64,000 nt of DNA from Plazaster borealis (GCA_021014325.1 CM037464.1:8835127-8899126), one strand, 5' to 3'; positions 24,691 through 37,716 are shown, numbered from the stretch's first letter. Notes: generated by a model not told the origin, from the letters alone. Program-made: numbers and translations.

Positions 24691-27571
24691 CACTCCCTCA
24701 TAGAATACTACACAACAAAACCAGAAAACCAAAGATGGTACCTAAATAATGAAAGAAATGTTATGAACAGGATCAAAGCAGAATGAGTGCAATCAAAGTT
24801 AATGAAAACAGAAATCAGTAATTTTGGCAAAAGAGTAAGTATTTTGGGCATACACTTTTACTAATTCTTGTCTTCTCCAGTAGCCAATAGAATAAACAAC
24901 CAAAGTCTCTGTAAAATTATAATGACCATCTACAATGTATATTTGATACACGGATCCCGTAGGCTTTCCAGCTCTAAAAACAATGTTGCCTTAAGAAAAA
25001 TTTCATTCAGTCAAATATAAATATTCAACACTCTTGCTCACTCAAGAGGACCCATTGCTTATACTTGAACTTCCCAACCCTGTGATATTTTCCCTTGTCA
25101 AAAAATAAATAAAGAAAGAAAATAAATAAATAAATAAATATAAATTCAAACCCCTTAAATTCAAACAAAGAAAAGAAGAATCAAATTCAAAGACTATTTG
25201 ACTCAAGCTTCACAGTAAATTGGATCAAATCTCAAGGGCTGATGGTATGACGTCACAAAGCTAGAAATGCTGGCTCTGATGACGTACGTCTTCAACACCG
25301 ATAAAGAGGTACACGTTGTAGTTTTCTTTTCTAATCACATTGGGAATCATTTTGGAGAGTTGTTACAACTCCTTGAATGAGTAACTGTTTAACCTCATGC
25401 CATGCAGGTATAATGAACACTAAGTGACCATTTAACGAGTTACAGAAATTGTAAGCATGCTGCACTATTGATAAGCATTGAGGGCACCGTCACCCATAGC
25501 CCATCCTTATAATGGCTGGGCTCTATGTAAGATGACCTGCCAAGGTGGCAGCAGTGTAAACACACCTTTACTGAGTTCAACAGAATTGTATAGAAATTGT
25601 AAGCTAGTATATTTACTGCTTATCAGAAGAGAGGGGTCTAGCACCCATGTAGTGCCCCTCCGTTTACACTGGTTAACAGACAGGGCACTGTGTTAGACTT
25701 ATTTGACCCAAATGGAGGGCCATAATGTACAGTATATCGAGTACCCTTAAACCAAATTGGACTTTTTTTACAGAGAGGGCAATATATGTAAATGTTGATC
25801 AGCAATACTGATTTAAACAGAGAGGGCAATATAATATAACAAGCAAAGAGTGCACTAGGGACAGCACTTGCCCAAAATAGACAATACTACAAATTTACAA
25901 TACTTTAAAAATATTTCTTGGTTAGTGACTGTATCGTAAGTCATTATGATTTATTTATGAAGCTGGCTATATATTTTTCTATTGACCAGTAATTAGAGCA
26001 CTTAGTGTACAAATTTATGTACAACACCTCCCATAAGACCCTATAAAATAAAGGGAAACTATTTCACTGTAATAAACATGTACAACATAACTGAATAACT
26101 GAAACGTAGAAGTTGTCTCGAGAAAGAGGGGTGGGTGGGGTAAGGGCTCATGATTGCAGTTAGGAGGTATATGGAATGATCAGGAGGTATCCATGATCCC
26201 TACTCTACTGCCAAGCAATTCAGTTGAATTTGAACCCTGACCCTTTCATTAAAACATAAGCCCAGTTTACCCCAAGGCATTACTACTACTTGAATAGTTC
26301 ATGTACTTTGGTGTTTTGTTGTGTTTTAGTTTGGTTATTGGCAAATTCACTATACATTACCGGTACTAAGCAAGAAACTAACTGGATCATGAGTGGAATG
26401 AATATGAATGGTTGGTGTGGCAACTGTTAAGTCTGCCTGCCAATCCAAAATTAATGAATTTGACCGTCAAGCTGATTCCAATCATACACCCACCCTTTAA
26501 ACAATGTCACCATAACTAGGCCAGACACCAAACCGTGATTTTCGTTTTCCAATTTGAAAAGGGTGGCAGAGACCCAACTGATTGCAGCCGGTTTAAAATA
26601 ACCCTTGACTAATCAACTGCTGGGTACTCCCACGGAGAGGCACGTGCCTCCAATGATTCTTCTTATCCTGAGGGATGGAGCTGCTTCAGCAATGAGCGAT
26701 GTGTAATAAAACAAAGAGGTTGCAACATCAAATTGTGATTTGGGGCTGTTTTATATTACAGTAGATATTCATTCCACACTTGACTTTGTATAAGGGGCCG
26801 TGTGCAATTTTACAAAACAATGTCCAAGGCAACTAAATTTTATTTTGAATTAACAGTACAGAATGATTCGTGAACTGTTTTTCTAATAGTTAAACGTTTT
26901 TAACAATTAACAGTTTTGAATAGCTAATTCCTGAATCCAAGTTTGGATTAAAATCCTGATATGAGTAATTCTGATTGGATTAAATGGATCTGAATTGCTA
27001 GAAAGCAGTTACATTTACCTCAGGTCCCCCCTCTCTTCTCCCTTACCATATTTACAACAGTTTTTGAATCCTCAAAGAAAGATGCGAACAGGGACTTAAT
27101 ACAGAAAACTTTGAATAGCAATTTTATCTGCAAAGCAAGATCAGCAGGAAAACAGCCAAAAACAATACACAATATGTGGTGATCTGGCTGGTAACCTCAT
27201 TCTGCTAAGCAATTTTGTCTAATCCACTAGATTTATATGCATTTACTACAATCTGACCATAAGGTGAGGTAAGCTAGGATAGAGGCATTACATCCTTAGA
27301 TTGAGAAGTACTTTATACCGTCAGAAATTCTTCATGGTGTTTACTAGCATGTACTTGACACACACGATGCATGCCAAGTAACACTAAATGAAATAATTGA
27401 TATGTACTGCACGTACAATCACTGCTGAATACAAGAATAGCCTCAAAGTATGCGACAAAGTTATTGGGGAAACTCTTTCTATTTGATACAACCCAAACAT
27501 ATTGAACAGAAATTTAGAATCCTTTGCTGAGTCAATCGGATATCGGTGCAGTTTCCTCTCCAAGCAGCCGG
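24691..27571. other. Noncoding AT-rich DNA
   Basis: ATGACGTCACAAAG and GATGACGTACGTC at 25248-25290 are CRE-type words. A GCTTAGCA-family copy lies near 27188. If the frame at 27808 is a first exon, its intron would lie here, but I identified no later exon. Confidence 0.5.
25105..25144 (+). repeat. (AAAT)n-type microsatellite
   Basis: AAATAAATAAATAAATAAAT with GAAAG interruptions. It is simple sequence. Confidence 0.85.
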
Positions 27572-27808
27572 TCACTTTCTATACCGTAATGCTTCCGCTG
27601 AAGAGTCCTTCCACAAAGTCGGTCCAAGTATCAGGCCTTTGTAAGCCCTCTCTGAGATCATCCGCAATTCGCTTCGCCTTTGTACGACTCGGGTGTTACG
27701 CAAGGGGCCTTGACGTTCAAGATTTTCTTCGAAATCCTGACGGCACTGCTCTCTCAGGCAGGCATGGTTAAACAGTGACGTATTTTTAGCATGTGCTCGA
27801 TGAGCCAT
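27572..27808 (-). CDS. Candidate first exon or 78-residue gene behind an X-box promoter, function unknown
   Basis: An ATG in a strong context (G at -3, G at +4) opens a 78-codon frame ending in TGA. The product is basic and charged, probably helical: MAHRAHAKNTSLFNHACL at the start, then REQCRQDFEENLERQGPL, RRSELRMISERAYKGLI and GPTLWKDSSAEALRYRK. I do not recognise the family. A possible donor (ACG|GTATAG) lies just after AEALR, so the frame may be the first exon of a longer gene running toward lower coordinates. Immediately upstream are a YY1-like CAAGATGGC and a perfect RFX X-box about 60 bp before the ATG. That arrangement is typical of genes for cilium and flagellum proteins. A short upstream ATG (four codons, then stop) lies within the YY1-like element. 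GC content is above that of the surroundings. Coding status is inferred, and no homologue was recognised. Confidence 0.4.
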   Translation of the reverse strand: MAHRAHAKNTSLFNHACLREQCRQDFEENLERQGPLRNTRVVQRRSELRMISERAYKGLILGPTLWKDSSAEALRYRK

Positions 27809-27825
27809 AGCCTATTCAATGGGCA

Positions 27826-27834
27826 GCCATCTTG
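27826..27834 (-). promoter_or_regulatory. YY1-type initiator element
   Basis: The minus strand reads CAAGATGGC, the core of the YY1 motif often found at transcription starts and 5' UTRs of animal genes. It lies 18 bp before the ATG at 27808. It includes its own ATG, which opens a very short frame that stops before the main start. Confidence 0.45.
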
Positions 27835-27867
27835 AGGATGAGGAGGGTTGTGATTCTGAGAAGGAGC

Positions 27868-27881
27868 ATTGCTATGGCAAC
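27868..27881. promoter_or_regulatory. RFX X-box
   Basis: ATTGCTATGGCAAC fits the X-box consensus RYYNYY-N(1-3)-RRNRAC at every position, with a 2-nt spacer. RFX factors bind X-boxes, usually within about 150 bp of the start codon, in genes for ciliary components. Here it is 60 bp upstream of the candidate ATG at 27808 (minus strand). Confidence 0.55.
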
Positions 27882-30433
27882 TAAGGGATGTTTGAGGGAT
27901 GAAATGTTGTTAAAGAGACTTCCGAGAGAGTAAAGTGTATTCAGAGATGTTAAATTCTACTGGTTATCAAGACAAAGGAACACCGTCACAAACGAAACAG
28001 GAAACTAGATAAAACATGACAGTAAAGTGTCACCACATAACTCATAGTAAAGGATTTGAATTTATCTTTAATGCTAATTGTTGATTTATTTACTCAGAGA
28101 GCTTACTTAGTAAAAACGTTGGTACTAAGTTCACCAATTATCCGTGAAATACTTCTGTCTGAAAAACTAACAGTCTGAAACAACTGCAAAAAAACCTGCT
28201 CATACTTAAATTAGAATTACATTTATAACATGGTAAAATAAAACATTTTACAATTTCTTTGCTGTTTTCTTGAAGGTGGAGCACCTTTTCAATGAAATTT
28301 TTGCAAGTTATTGATATCCTTCTTGAAAAGTAAATGAAAACCAGAGGATTGTAATGAATATACTCTTTCAAAACCAAGAATGTTCCACACTTCACATGTT
28401 TCTTGAGTATTGGAGAACAGTTTCTTCTGAAAATCCATGCTGTCAATGTAGAGATCTTTATTTTCAAAGGTTTTAATAATAATACCAAAAACTACAATTC
28501 AAAATGACCCCTTGTTGATAATAGTGTCATCTTTTTTTCACCTAAGGCCATTTTAGTTAATAAATGTTGGGTCAACTCAATAGAGGGCGCTGTCCAATCT
28601 GTTCATTTTTGTGTGTGATGGTTCACACCTGTGAAGCAATGTGGAAGTTGCTGCAATCTTGTCTGTGGTTTCTTGTGACTGTAATTATTGTGTTGCAGGA
28701 TATAAAATATTTCAATATTGGTTGGACGTGAGGTGTGACATGGTTGGAACAAGAATTTTAACAAGCTGTTATTGACAGTACTTGGTGTTTACATGTGCTT
28801 GATCAACACTGTGGGTTTATGGTTACCACCCATTCCAACCCAAGACATGTGATAAAACATCACTGAACCCTAAAAACAAAACAAACTAATTTTTATTTTT
28901 TTATTTTTTAAAGACAACAATTCCCATCTCTTACAAAACCAAGACCAAATGCAAAGAAAATCTTGGTTGTTATCTCCCCAAATCAATGTTTCATTATTTT
29001 AAGTGGCTGCCTCACTCACTTTCACCAATATTTTGCTTTTGCTTCTGGGATTTACCTTTGATAATTAACACCTGAAAGTAAAGGTTCATTTGAAGTCTGT
29101 GTACAGCGTATTGGGAACTCATATTGTGCATGTGTCCATGGAAATCCTGTACCCGGGTCTGGACCACCAGACCTTCCAACAGTTAGTTTTACCATCTTAC
29201 TTCAAGTTATGATACATCACTGGGTTTTTTGAAGATTTGGAAATGTGACAATTTTATCAAATTTCAATGGAAACGTTATTAAGGAAACATGGGAAAATTG
29301 TTTATGTTTTGTCAAGGATTGAGTGCAAACTGACTGTTTGGGTACTGTGTGTCAGGGTACTATGTTTCTCAGGCCAATTGGTTATGGTATCACGTTTGTT
29401 CAAAGTTAGCTTTAAGATTTAAAAAATCATCCATAAATTGTTTATTTATTTAAAATACCAATATTGTATCATACATTTAAATAAAGTGCATTACTGATGT
29501 TTAATAATACTATTGCTGTTTTCAATTTATCGGAAAATAGTTTTTTGCAATGTTATCCATTACATAAATAGATTCAATTTGACATTTCAATGCCATTTAA
29601 GGAGTGAAATCAACAAACGTGGAGTGAGACTCAACTACTGTACATGTATTTTACACCAGTATTGGTTTCATTTTTCTTATATGATTTTCATTCAATCATT
29701 TTTCATGGGTGTTGTTTTCAAATCACCTGACTTTATTCTCATTTTTCTTACACATCTTATATCAGAAATACAATCCAACACCATTTATGGACTCAAACCC
29801 AACAAAGATTCAAACTATTCCAAACCATGACCACGAAACATCAGAGTAGGATCTTCTCATTTCGCAATACGAGCCAATCTGACAGCGTCTTGACAGAACG
29901 CTACATCTGCAGCCCAATCCAAGATAGCAGTGACGCAATGATCAAGCTAGTTTGTCATAACATATGTATGATTTAATTGCTATATGTCCAGGTGAGACAA
30001 GGCGCAGTTGGTGAGCCTGAGGAGACCATACTTAATCACAAACCTACTTTTACTTTCACTTTGAAGGCTATACAAGACTAACCAGTAAAATGTTGAGATC
30101 ACAAAATACATCATTTTAGTCTTGAAGGCAAAACCTATCAATGTAACAAATGCCACTGTGTGTGAACTCTGAGCAACTTTAAAAGTAAAAATGGGAGAGC
30201 TAAGGTTTTTCTGTCAACAAAACTCTGAATAATGAGGAAAAACACAGCCCCTATAAAACTAGAAATCAAACGTTTCTTTGTTATAAACAAACACTGTTCA
30301 TGTACACTAGGGATGTACACAAGAGATGTTGGAACACATTGCTTCATGGGTGAGCTTCTGTTCAGATTTGAAAAAATGCTTCCATCACACTTGTTAGGTC
30401 CTGCAAAAAGTGATGAAATCATAATCCCTAATT
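27882..30433. other. Noncoding AT-rich DNA
   Basis: The 116-codon minus frame at 28138-28488 and the 105-codon plus frame at 29513-29830 are Phe/Ile-rich, typical of AT-driven chance frames. No family is seen. Confidence 0.5.
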
Positions 30434-30461
30434 AGGTGTTCAGAGCATAGCTCGAACACCT
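30434..30461. repeat. 28-nt hairpin
   Basis: AGGTGTTC, a bulged A, GAGC, loop ATA, GCTC, GAACACCT: both stems pair perfectly. The density of pairing is unusual for a non-repetitive AT-rich region. It may be the tip or remnant of a palindromic element. Confidence 0.7.
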
Positions 30462-32143
30462 CTTGTTTTTTCATATTTAATATTGGTTAGAATATTTTGT
30501 TAATACATGTAGTGATTAAAATAACCAAACTAAAGACACAAACCTCCTTTTTCCTACAATCGATTCACATCTTAAATATTAAGAAAGAATTCCCAAGCCA
30601 AAAACATTTACAGTTGTTTGTTTTCTGAGATGTTTCCAATGAGATTTGAAGAAAAAAGTTGCGATCAAGTGTTCTACTGTTTGAAGCATTTGCTTTACGA
30701 TAGGAACTGTCGGCAGTTTGTCATAATTAGCCCTCCATTTTAGAGGAGTGCTGAGCTGGTAACCCGAATCTTACCCATGATGGTATCCATTATATTTGTG
30801 GAAAAGGAAACAGGAAGGATAGGGAACCAGTGGAATGGACAATACAGTCAATAGTTAGGTATATTGAATGAATGGGACCTTTATGGATGAAAGGGACCTT
30901 CACCTTCCTTTCCTACCATTAATGTGGGAAATGATTGTGCCAATAACTGGACAAATCAAAGAAATTCAAAGAAACAGGTTGGCTATCTTTATGTCTTGAT
31001 CACCTGTCATCACATAAGCAATAACTGAATTACAATAAACAAGATTCCAGCCTCACAACTGTCTATTTCACTGACCAACTTTTAAATAAATAATTTAGGT
31101 TTGCGTGTATGCCAAACATTGCAATACATTTTTCAGATGGGGCACATGTTGTTGAGTTCAACCATGGGGTATGGAACTAGCAGGGAACACACATCTTGTA
31201 TCTGCAGATAACAGTGTTAGCTTCTGTTACATCAACTGATCCCTGTGCAGCACTTTACAATTACTCTTGGTGTTTTCCTAACATTGGGTACAGTTGCAGA
31301 GTTTGTAATTCTCCTCCTAGGATTGGCAAGTTAGAACCCCCCTAGTTAAAAAGTGCAGACATTGGAACAGCTGATGGGTTAGGGAACAGGCCACCAGCAG
31401 TGGGGCAGATCTTCTGAGAGGGGTGTCATATTTGGGCAGCTGCTGGACCCCCAACTGGCCTAGAAACTGACCCCTGTTTTTGCAGAGATGATGCACTAAT
31501 CCTCCCCTTCTTATAACATACTGGTCATGCGATCATTGTGACATTTATTATAAGATAAGGTTTAGCTTGAAAGTATAATACAGGTGTACATGGTGCAACT
31601 GGACTTCTTGCCAAGTTGGAACAGGTCAACATTATTTAAAAGAAGAGCACCATTTTTTACATCCATTAGTTTCCAAGAAATGGGTTTTAAAAAAACCATG
31701 AAAAAACTTTCATTACTTTGCTTTCATATTTTGTAATAAAAAGAAGGGGGAAAAAAGGGGGAAAAAGTGGGTAAAATAGTGCACCCATTTCGTTGTGTTA
31801 TAAAAAAGTACTTTATATGTAGGATGAGAGCCTTTCTTATAGAAATATTTGTCAGTATTTTTTTCAATTTTAAATTACAGGGGCCATCTTGTCCAGGGCT
31901 TGACTTTATTACACCTTCCAACACCATGCAAAGCTTCAAACACCACTTGACTTTATTGCTTACATTTTCATTCTCATTACCAAACTGTAACACATCATAT
32001 AACTCTTCAAGATGAGTGCTAGCTATTGTTTGGTTTGCATTTTTAGACTTCTTTAAAATTGGATTCAGTCTAAATCGTATAGTTAAAATAAACAAAATAT
32101 CAAGTTATACCACAAGTGAAACCGACTGGGTAATTTTTTTGTT

Positions 32144-32214
32144 ATGATTTGGGGTTGAACAAAGAAAAATTGACAAATCCTTAGTCATTTTTTCTTTGTT
32201 CAATCCAAAATCAT
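32144..32214. repeat. Long hairpin with 27-nt arms and 16-nt loop
   Basis: The arms run from ATGATTTGGGGTTGAAC through AAAGAAAAAT, and from ATTTTTTCTTTGTTCAATCC through AAAATCAT. They pair with three differences over 27 positions. The size and pairing resemble a small foldback element or a microRNA-like precursor. No flanking element ends are seen. Confidence 0.75.
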
Positions 32215-32980
32215 TTAAAAGAAGAAGTGAACATGAAAAATCCAATGTGAAAGAATTTCAGTTGGGATAACCAAATTTCATTGGGTTGCTTTAACAAAAA
32301 GCTTCTAGGCAAGGCCTTTAGTCACCATTTCACTAAACACAACCGCTTTGTTAATATAATTAAAGGGGCTATAAAAACAAATGTTTAAACCCCCCAAAAC
32401 GTCAACTCCAAAACACAATAAGTTAACGCTGTTTTTCTTTTACATAATTTGAACACCCTTACTGTAAAACAGCATGTCAGGATAAACAACACTTTAGTGA
32501 AAGATAAACCCTTTACAAACCCCAAGTCCAAAAGTTACCCATTGGCAAGCATTACCACATGTTTGTGCACATGTATGACCAAATTCTTCAAATTTTAGAC
32601 CTTGTTTTTAAAACATGTTTCTTAAACAGGTCACTGTTGGTAAAAACAGCAAAAATGCCAGCCATCCTGCTGGGAAAGTCCCCGCTGAAATCATTCCCCT
32701 GATTTTCACTAAACTGTCAGCTTAAAGGTATGGCACATGATTGAATAAATGAGAGAGAAAAGAAAACACCCAAATGTGTCAATAATTAAAAATCTGAAAT
32801 CTTTTGTTTTATAAACTTGATATTAGGATGACCAATTGTCAGAGAAGTTTTTCCGTCTTATTAGATACCATGATGAGAGAGAACCTCCTCCCCCCCCAAA
32901 AAAAAACCCACACAAAAAAATCCATTTGAATTTCTTATGAGATTTGCCAAAATAAAATAAAAATAAGCACATAAATTATT

Positions 32981-33120
32981 AGGTCAGTTGGGTTGGCGTG
33001 GTGATTTCTTTCTTCGCCTTCCACCTCTAGGACCCCAGTTGGAATCCCAGCAGCGACACTATGTGGATTGGGTTTTCAGTCCCTACATGATTGTGCAGGT
33101 TTTCTCTGGAAATGTAAAAT
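32981..33120 (+). repeat. SINE fragment of a third tRNA-derived family
   Basis: CTTCCACCTCTAGGACCC is followed by GTTGGAATCCCAGC (degenerate B box), then by GTGGATTGGGTTTTCAGTCC, a body unlike the Leu family. The frame translated across it has no protein similarity that I recognise. Confidence 0.5.
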
Positions 33121-35639
33121 TGAAACTTCATGCTTGTCTGATTAATTTCACTTTTCTGAGAATCCTTGGCTTCACAACCAGAATTAATAATAAAATAAAA
33201 TATATGAACAGACAAATATCACTATCAAAACCACAAATCATAAATGCATTGTTCAATGTTTTCTTGAACATAATGAGTTTCTCACAGGTTGATTGTGTAG
33301 TGTTTATTGACAATAAGGAGATCGGATTAAATGTACTCTTTCAAGAACCTATGATGGGCAGTACCCAAGGAGCTGTATAAGTGTGTGGGATGTTTTGCCA
33401 GTGGAGTGGAGACACCCTTAAACATATTAACTGCATGTTGATTGATATGATTAAGACCAATTAATAAGTTTGTGATCAAACAATAATAGCACAACAATGG
33501 TGGTTACCTTTCAATATACAAAGCATAAAAGATACCATCTTTTCATATGTTTTGTTACAATGTAGCTTAAACTGCAAAAACTTGATATTGGTGCTTTTAT
33601 CTTGCTTATGTGGTAATTCATTACTTTCAAGCAAAATACATTTAATCAAACATTAACAAACCTGTGATCAAGAATTGCATCTTAAATCTTACCAGTGGAT
33701 GCCTTGTTAGACACATGACACGGAGGTGGAAGATTCTTTAGGAAAACAGCATGTGATAATTGCATGCCATGGATATTTATCCTAGACCAGATTAAAACAC
33801 ATTTTCTGAAAACAAATAAAACCTAATTTGTTTTCCTCAGGCGATTGGTGCATGGATTCTCTACTATGAAACTGTGGTAATATTACTACATGTAGCTTCA
33901 TCTAGTTAGCTGCATCTACTACTACAGGTTTTGTTGAATCCATGGAAATATTTAAACAGTTCTTATGGCCTTTTAATTGGGTTAGAGAAATGTTCAAATG
34001 TTTCTCTTTCTACAATTCTTGACCAACTTTGAAAAGCACACTTTTTTCCTTGTTTGCTTCTTTTGTGAATCAGAATGTAACACAAATTCCTGCATCACCA
34101 AATGGAATTTGAAAAATTTATGAAAAAAATAGTTTCACTTTAAAATTAACTTGAAACTTTAAGCCAAATTTTATTCCTTTAAGAGTATAACAAAAGTTAT
34201 AGTGTGACCCTTACTTATGGTACTTAGGGAGATTGTATTTTTTGGATTTTATAGACAAAATGACATAAATTAAAAGCAATAGAGACTTTAATCAAGGTGT
34301 GAACAATAACAATCTAATTAACACTGACTGAGGAGGCCGAGGTCAAACCAACACATGTTTTCAACATTGTGCTGGGGACAGTTCCCTAATGATAAGGTCA
34401 TCTGCAAGTCTGGACACTTGGATAATACAACTTGACAAAAGGTCAGCCACAGGAAACCAAAAGAAGAAAACAGCTAGAGCAAAAACAGGAACAAAGTTGA
34501 CCAGTGTGCCTGTCAGCTTGCCTTAAGGTTTGGTCATGGTAGCAGTATGCGCCAGCTCATCGCCCCAAAAGAGAAAGAAAAGTTAGCATGCTGAGGAGAG
34601 AGAATTACAAACATGCTTCTACCGCTTCAAATGACATACCAGTCATACTTAGCCTGCCACACATGCCAGCACATGGCAGGCCAACTCCCTAGCTTGCTGG
34701 AGAAATAGAACCATTGCAAAATACACAGTATCTTAGCAGCAAGACAGTGTACACTTTGAGTATAGAACCCACTTTCATAAAGCTGTGAAGCAGAAAATTG
34801 TACTAAGCAAATTTAAACAAGATAAATGTATTTTACTTGGTAATTTGGCTGAACAGTAATTTGAGCCCATTTTGAGGCAATTTTATAATAGTGATAAGCA
34901 CTCAAATATGCCTAGTACAGCAAAGACTTATTAAGCAGAAACAGGCCACAAGCCAAATACTCTATAATGTACATTGTTTGTGATTGGTTCTGTTTAATCA
35001 ATTGTACTTTACTATTTTGTTTAGCTCCATAAAATCTACATTAAAACCAACTCTATCTACTTTAAATAGGCATATTGGTTGTGCCAAAGAATCAATGTGG
35101 GTTGTGTGCAACATTACCTTTCTGTCCAGTGCTATGGATACATGAATATTCTTAATAAGTATCAACTTTGTACAAAGAGCATCAAATCCATACATTAAAA
35201 AACCCAGTCAATCTGCGGTTCAGAAGTTTCTCCATTTAAACTTTTGAGATTTACAATATTACCGAAAACTCACTCAGCCAATTTTTTATTAATATTATAA
35301 AGTTAGAAATTAATCCCACTAAATAAGTTGCTTTCTGTAAAAAGTCTGACCACCGGTTAAAATTGTTGCATGTCAAGTCATTTTGTTGGCACAAAACGTT
35401 ATAACAAACTTGCTTTTTTCAAATTTAATGAAGAACTGGATAAACTATTTTTTTAAAGTTAAGTTTTCCTTACATGTTTTCAGAGTGTGGTAGCAACCAC
35501 TTCAATGTACATGAAAAAACAGACTCACATTTATACAGCTACTCAGTTTTCAAACGTTAAGGTCCAGCCAAAACTTAAACACCAGTAACTTAGGGAGGTT
35601 TATTATGATGTCATCACAACAAAGATTAAACATCCTTAA
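33121..35639. other. Noncoding AT-rich DNA
   Basis: GCTTAGCA-type words occur near 34790-34935. Nothing else is recognised. Confidence 0.5.
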
Positions 35640-36090
35640 CCTAATGTCTCCAAGGACAATCCTCGTAACTGGCCAATCAGCAAACACCTTAAAAAGCAAG
35701 CTGCAGACCTCTCCAGCTCATTGACCAATTGGGCGTCTTCTTATATATAGAACCTGAGACCCTGTGCCTGGCACGTGCCATGGATTAGCCTCCTGCCAAT
35801 AGGCAAGGCCAATTTCCGCTGAACTAAGTTTCACTGGTTATCTGAGAACATTATTGGGTGAACAAGTTCAGCAAGACATGATTGTAATTCGTCTTGACAA
35901 CACCCACCGCGGGATGGTCAAAAAAAAAGGAGGGAAAGCTTAAAATTGGGAAGCAGACGACGCAGCATCGGCATGGAGCACACGTGGGTTCTTTCTTTAT
36001 TTCCTCAGTGAAGCAATCTGGACGGAAGAAGACTTATAGGCATTGTTTGAATCACAACTTTCACTTATCGTTGATGATCTTCAATCATTC
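35640..36090 (+). promoter_or_regulatory. Promoter-like island with CCAAT boxes and a TATA box
   Basis: GGCCAATCAG (CCAAT at 35673) and TTGACCAATT (35725) lie upstream of TATATATAG at 35742, in the order and spacing of a classical animal promoter reading to the right. The start would be near 35772. A CACGTG E-box within the 12-bp palindrome TGGCACGTGCCA (35769-35780), an Otx-type GGATTAG (35782) and two more CCAAT motifs (35796, 35809) follow. No convincing first coding exon is visible downstream, so the transcript may begin with a noncoding exon, or the block may be an enhancer. Confidence 0.4.
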
Positions 36091-37559
36091 ATAGCTTAGA
36101 CTTTCATACTGTGTGGTGGATTCTGATTCAGGATGTGTGAAGGCTTTGATGGGATGACAGAGCAGCCTTGGAATTTGATGGGTAAGAGTTGAGTTTTGAA
36201 TTTTGTGTGGGGAATCTCTCTTTATCCGTAAAAATTGCATAGTATTATTAGTGTTAGTGTCCTTGTAATTGTTTTTTTCTTCAAAACACATCCTTCCATT
36301 TTTGTATACCTGCTTTGATATGGTAGCATAACATAGATCTGTAGTAAATACAACCCAGGTATAACTGTTACATATTTGCAATTTTGTTTTGAAGAAGTCT
36401 GATTTGCTGTTTTAATAACTAAGATAACATTTGCATTCTCTGTTTAGTGACTGCTTCTCTTGATAGCCATGTACAGACTTTTAAAATAATAAGATAACAG
36501 CAGAGCAGAGTATGATAACCACTGTAGATTGAATGACAAGATTCAAACAAGGTCACAGTGTAACTTAAACAAATAAATGCACACATGGCTTATGAGTGTG
36601 CCAAGACCACCAAAAATGGAGATCTAATTAATTTCACATACTTTTTCTTCATGTAATAATGAACTTTAGTGCCATCAGAGAATTGACTGTGAAAAGATTC
36701 AAAAACTTGTCAACAGTTTTCAAGAGTGATCAAAACTGCAAATTACCATTCTCTATCAGCTCTTTTAGAGCCATGATAACTATCAAGTATAATATTGAAG
36801 TGGTATCTCAGTGATTGTACTTTGACAGTAGAAAGTAAGTTCAACTTATCTTTTCATGTGGGCATTTTCAGAAGGACGCACAGCGAGGAATTTAAGTGCT
36901 GATTAAGGTTTGATCTCCTAACATCATCAGCGGCCTTTATCACAAATCTCATACAGTGGGTACAAAATGAGCCCACGAATCTCTGACAAATGACCCTGCC
37001 TAGGTGGATTAGCACTGGGTTTGTAGTGGGTGGCAGGCACCCTCTGGGTGAAAAAGGGTCTCCCGTTAAAATTCCAGGCGATATTTATCTTGTTGATCTA
37101 AACTTGTCCCGTGACAGTTATGGATTTTTGCACCTTGGCTTGAGGGCATCGAGTATGGAGGAATGGGTGGGTGGATTTGGGCTTTGGACTCTGGAGGAAA
37201 CTGCTTGGTTATTTGAGGAATACTGAGGATGTCAGTTTCAGGCTGTATCAAGATAATTATCGGGAAATTGTCCATTTGTGTTGTTTTTGAATGACTGCTG
37301 AGGTTTCATATCTCATTGGGGCAGTGGGTGGACTGGGAACATAAGGGTTCATCACAGATATGTGACTGACTACTACTGGCGACATTAGTCCTCATGATAT
37401 GCATATTGGATAAAGACTTTAACAAATCAAGCTCATTACATACAAGTACATACATAGTCCTACCTTATATATTATTACTAGTACTAGTAGTAGTAGTAAA
37501 ATATAATTTAGTGTTAGTATATTTATTTTGTATATACCACACACAGAGATTCTTGCCAT
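36091..37559. other. Noncoding DNA, one GC-richer block
   Basis: The block 36985-37225 (CCTGCCTAGGTGGATTAGC, then GGTGGCAGGCACCC) could be repeat-derived. Its 78-codon plus frame has no family. A short TAG run is at 37480-37498. Confidence 0.4.
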
Positions 37560-37584
37560 ATGATTGGTGAAACATGATTTTGCC

Positions 37585-37716
37585 ATGGACACTTCGCAAC
37601 GTCGTTCCCAAAATAATCGTTCCCCACCCGTTTGTCAAAAACGAGGCAAGGTGGTGTCATGGGGGACAAAGTTGGTGTCTACATGGATTCGTCCGCGTTG
37701 TTTAAAAGATTTTTAA
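37585..37716 (+). other. Possible 43-residue basic small ORF in a CpG-bearing island
   Basis: The ATG has a perfect context (GCCATGG). The frame reads MDTSQRRSQNNRSPPVCQKR, then GKVVSWGTKLVSTWIRPRCL, and ends KDF-stop. It is rich in Arg and Lys. An inverted CCAAT (GATTGG) lies 20 bp upstream. The block 37560-37720 contains several CpG dinucleotides in an otherwise CpG-poor AT-rich area. It could be a first coding exon, a small ORF or simply a regulatory island; no homologue is recognised. Confidence 0.2.
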
